Part shown: piece by piece, positions 23,725 through 25,808 of the stretch | How positions within the stretch are numbered: the stretch's first letter is position 1 | Layout of the letters: the number at the start of each line of letters is the position of its first letter | Origin: CAZPMO01 sp964587515 | GTDB lineage: Bacteria > Pseudomonadota > Alphaproteobacteria > MPNO01 | Length of the DNA stretch: 25,808 nt | Assembly: GCA_964587515.1 (NCBI GenBank) | Contig: CAZPMO010000058.1 | Coordinates: forward strand, 1 to 25,808 | Direction: 5' to 3' | Made by a program: the position numbers and the translations under genes | The notes under the pieces: model-generated | What the model saw: the letters and a program-made list of their open reading frames with translations, nothing else | What the model was told of the DNA's origin: nothing | The model's database searches: none

Positions 23725-24515
23725 TAGCCGCTGATATCGTTGAATTTCGAGAGCTTCGCGGCCAGCGCCGGGGCCGCGTATTCGCGAAGATGGGCGATCA
23801 CGCCACGCGCGCCGCCGCCGAAATCCGCGCGATACCATTTATAGATGCTGGAGACGTAGAGGTCGCCAGCGTCGAACTGAACGCCGCGCGGGTTGTTGAC
23901 GTAATCGCGCGCGGCACGGGTCAGCAGCGCATCGACATTGTCACCGGTATAGGCTTTCGTTCCGAGATTGGGACAGCCGATCGAGGCGCAGTTGACCACG
24001 TAATGGATGCGCGGATCGCGCCAGATCGGCCGCAGGATGCGATGTTCGATATCGTCGAGCGACAGAAGCTCGTTCTCGATCCGCACCAGCTTCTTACCCC
24101 ACGGCCCGACCGACAGCCAGCCCGGCGATATATTGAGTTGCAGGATGCTCTCGATCGGCGCGTGATCGAGAATCAGTTGCACGGTCAGCGCGTTATAGAG
24201 ATTGATCCAGTAGGCGAACTGGTCGGCGCGGCGATAGCGGCTGACGACCACCGAGGCGAGCTGGTCGATATAGGCGCGGAGCGCCGCCCGGTCGCCGACC
24301 GTGACATCACCATAACGGACGCGGTTCACGCCGTCCGGGCCCGCCACCACATAGGAATTCAGGAACCGATCCCACGGCGCATGATTGACGGCGAGACTGG
24401 ACGCGGGATCATGGGCCGTCCAGCGCGGCCACAATTCGGCGCGGGGCGCGGCGTTGGCCTGGGTCCCGGCAGTCAGTATCACGATCGCGACAAGAAAAAT
24501 GACCAGAGTTCTCAC
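23685..24515 (-). CDS. DUF547 domain protein, exported
   Basis: A 276-residue protein with an N-terminal signal peptide (MRTLVIFLVAIVILTAGTQANA). The DUF547 signature is clear: FAYWINLYNALTVQLIL near 119-135, the segment HYVVNCASIGCPNLGTKAY near 190-208 with its conserved His and two Cys, and YVSSIYKWYRADFGG near 240-254. DUF547 proteins are widespread and of unknown function; the His/Cys pattern suggests a catalytic or metal site, which is inference. No lipobox Cys is visible at the cleavage site, so it is likely soluble in the periplasm. Its stop lies inside the end of the plus-strand glycosyltransferase. Confidence 0.88.
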   Translation of the reverse strand: MRTLVIFLVAIVILTAGTQANAAPRAELWPRWTAHDPASSLAVNHAPWDRFLNSYVVAGPDGVNRVRYGDVTVGDRAALRAYIDQLASVVVSRYRRADQFAYWINLYNALTVQLILDHAPIESILQLNISPGWLSVGPWGKKLVRIENELLSLDDIEHRILRPIWRDPRIHYVVNCASIGCPNLGTKAYTGDNVDALLTRAARDYVNNPRGVQFDAGDLYVSSIYKWYRADFGGGARGVIAHLREYAAPALAAKLSKFNDISGYQYDWSLNDAGRP

Positions 24516-24540
24516 GGTCCGTATCCTCCGCGATTGTCCC

Positions 24541-24561
24541 CAAAAGGCGAAGCGGCTTTTG
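24541..24561. repeat. Short inverted repeat in the DUF547/cupin divergent gap
   Basis: CAAAAG (24541-24546) and CTTTTG (24556-24561) pair across nine bases. It lies 26 bases upstream of the DUF547 ATG, so it could be a leader hairpin or an operator. The gap between the two divergent genes is 107 bases. Confidence 0.3.
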
Positions 24562-24585
24562 CTTTCCGGGCGTCACGATTATGAT
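24557..24585 (+). promoter_or_regulatory. Candidate promoter for the double-cupin gene
   Basis: TATGAT at 24580-24585 is a good -10 box, with a weak -35 TTTTGC at 24557-24562 at 17 bases spacing. Transcription would start near 24592. The gene's Shine-Dalgarno GGGAG is at 24606-24610. Confidence 0.35.
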
Positions 24586-24622
24586 AGCGCAACACACCTA
24601 AACTTGGGAGCGCGCACACATC

Positions 24623-25747
24623 ATGGCCATCTACCAGAACGACAAGGACATCGAGGGCCAGGGATTCCTCGAAGATACTTATCTGCTGTGGTGCGAGAAG
24701 GAAGGCCCGCCGATCCATGTGGATTTTTGCGTCGATCTGTTCGAGGTCGAGACAAAACCCTGGCCGCGTTTCGGCTGCAACGCCGCCTTCGTTCATCTGA
24801 AAGGGCGCGGCGATTTCATGTCGGTGTTCCTGCTGGAACTGCTGCCCGGTCAGCATACCGAGCCCCAGCAGCATCTGTTCGAAGAGGTGATCTATGTGCT
24901 GTCGGGCACCGGTTCGACCTCGATCGAGACCGCCGACGGGCGCTCCCACAGCTTCGAATGGGGACCGAAGAGCGTCTTCGCGCTGCCGCTGAACTGCAAG
25001 TACCAGCATTTCAACGGCTCGGGCCTGGAATCGGCGAAGCTGTCGTCCTCGACCAGCGCGCCGCTGGTGATGAATACCTTCCATAACGAGGAATTCGTGT
25101 TCAACAACCCGTTCCGTTTCCCGGAACGCGAGGGCAAGGAGAACCATTTCTCCGGCGAAGGCGATTTCGTGGCCAAGCGTCCCGGCAAGCATATGTGGGA
25201 AACCAATTTCGTCCCCGACGTCTCGAAATTCGAGCTGCGCGAATGGCCGGAGCGCGGCGAAGGCTCATCCAACATCATGTTCATCCTCGCCGAGGGCACC
25301 ATGCACGCCCACTGCTCGGAGATGCCGGTCGGCACCTACAAGAAGGCCCACCGCCACGGCCCCGACTTCCATGTCTACTGGGTCAACGGCGAGGGCTATT
25401 CGCTGTGCTGGTGGGAAGGCGACGAGGAGATGATGTATTACCCGTGGAAGCATGGCGTGGTGTTCGCCCCGGCCGATCTGATGTTCCACCAGCACTTCAA
25501 CGCCAGCAATGAACCGGCGCGCTATTTCCCGGTCGCGTTCGGTTCGCTGCGCTATCCGCTGACCGAGTCCAAGCGCCGGCTGTTCGCGGGCGGCGACGTC
25601 AGCGTTAAAAGCGGCGGCGACCAGATCGAATATGGCGATCAGGACCCGCGCGTGCACCAGATGTTCCTGGATGCGCTGAAGAAAAACGGCGTCGAGTCCA
25701 AGATGGGCAATATGATCGACGAAGCGCCCTTCCTCGCCGCCGAATAA
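24623..25747 (+). CDS. Double-cupin domain protein
   Basis: A 374-residue cytoplasmic protein with two cupin barrels. The first (about 65-135) shows GQHTEPQQHLFEEVIYVLSGTG with His78, His84 and Glu87/88, and His129 as likely metal ligands. The second (about 228-300) reads KKAHRHGPDFHVYWVNGEG with His243, His245 and His250, and MFHQHFN with His291; the usual cupin Glu ligand is replaced by His250, giving a possible four-His site. Similar bicupins act as dioxygenases or isomerases, but the substrate cannot be read here. The ATG at 24623 is supported by a ribosome site and a promoter candidate. No neighbouring pathway genes are present. Confidence 0.8.
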   Translation: MAIYQNDKDIEGQGFLEDTYLLWCEKEGPPIHVDFCVDLFEVETKPWPRFGCNAAFVHLKGRGDFMSVFLLELLPGQHTEPQQHLFEEVIYVLSGTGSTSIETADGRSHSFEWGPKSVFALPLNCKYQHFNGSGLESAKLSSSTSAPLVMNTFHNEEFVFNNPFRFPEREGKENHFSGEGDFVAKRPGKHMWETNFVPDVSKFELREWPERGEGSSNIMFILAEGTMHAHCSEMPVGTYKKAHRHGPDFHVYWVNGEGYSLCWWEGDEEMMYYPWKHGVVFAPADLMFHQHFNASNEPARYFPVAFGSLRYPLTESKRRLFAGGDVSVKSGGDQIEYGDQDPRVHQMFLDALKKNGVESKMGNMIDEAPFLAAE

Positions 25748-25787
25748 GGAAGACGATCACGAACCGGTAAAAAGCACCCATTCTGTC

Positions 25788-25808
25788 ACCCCGGACTTGA
25801 TCCGGGGT
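25788..25808. repeat. Perfect palindrome at the window end, REP-like
   Basis: ACCCCGGA-CTTGA-TCCGGGGT is an eight-pair stem with a five-base loop ending exactly at the last base. GTCACCCCGGACTTGATCCGGGG-type sequences are familiar dispersed palindromes in alphaproteobacteria. It lies 40 bases past the cupin stop and could also act as a terminator for that gene. Confidence 0.6.

Noticed and set aside
1..25808. tRNA genes, CRISPR arrays, transposases or a prophage
   Set aside because: None was recognised on reading: no regularly spaced direct repeats, no integrase or transposase-like protein, and no tRNA-like cloverleaf was noticed. A dedicated scan was not possible here.

Overview
The window looks like a chromosomal segment of a GC-rich alphaproteobacterium, most likely of the Rhodospirillales type. 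This rests on recognised families rather than a search: hisZ coupled to purA, the second (alphaproteobacterial/Methanosarcina-type) phosphoserine aminotransferase beside serA, a fused TAXI-TRAP permease, and a caspase/FecR/CHASE2-cyclase cluster. No tRNA, rRNA, CRISPR array, transposase or phage gene was seen. Gene density is high and no gene-free stretch reaches 300 bases. A run of ten Ns (8392-8401) lies inside serA.

Layout. Bases 1-2293 (minus strand) hold a degenerate protein-kinase-like protein with a C-terminal membrane anchor, followed by a small Lys-rich membrane protein cut by the window edge. Bases 2446-4910 (minus) hold hisZ and purA, overlapping by ATGA. Bases 5203-6984 (plus) hold a soluble class III cyclase fused to a TolB-like domain and TPR-like repeats; it is flanked by two hairpins that share a 10-base motif in inverted orientation. 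Bases 7039-9804 (minus) are serC-serA, with a good promoter and a structured leader. Bases 10052-13038 (plus) are a TAXI-TRAP receptor and a fused permease. A glutathione-transferase-like gene and an OmpR/EnvZ-type two-component pair follow (13255-15980, plus).

The most unusual block is 15987-21148 (minus): a secreted caspase-like protein with a duplicated N-terminal module, a FecR-like exported protein, and a CHASE2 membrane adenylate/guanylate cyclase. A perfect TGTGA-N6-TCACA palindrome, the form of a CRP/cAMP site, lies in its upstream region. An operon that makes a cAMP-type signal may therefore be controlled by that signal. The caspase gene also shows a disrupted 3' end: the family-typical C-terminal peptide is intact but in another reading frame.

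The right end carries a thiamine-diphosphate enzyme translationally close to a TIGR04283-type glycosyltransferase (21320-23724, plus), a DUF547 protein on the opposite strand whose 3' end overlaps it by 40 bases, and a double-cupin protein (24623-25747, plus). The window ends on a perfect palindrome of a type common as a dispersed repeat in alphaproteobacteria. All functional statements come from sequence motifs read by eye and memory of the families.
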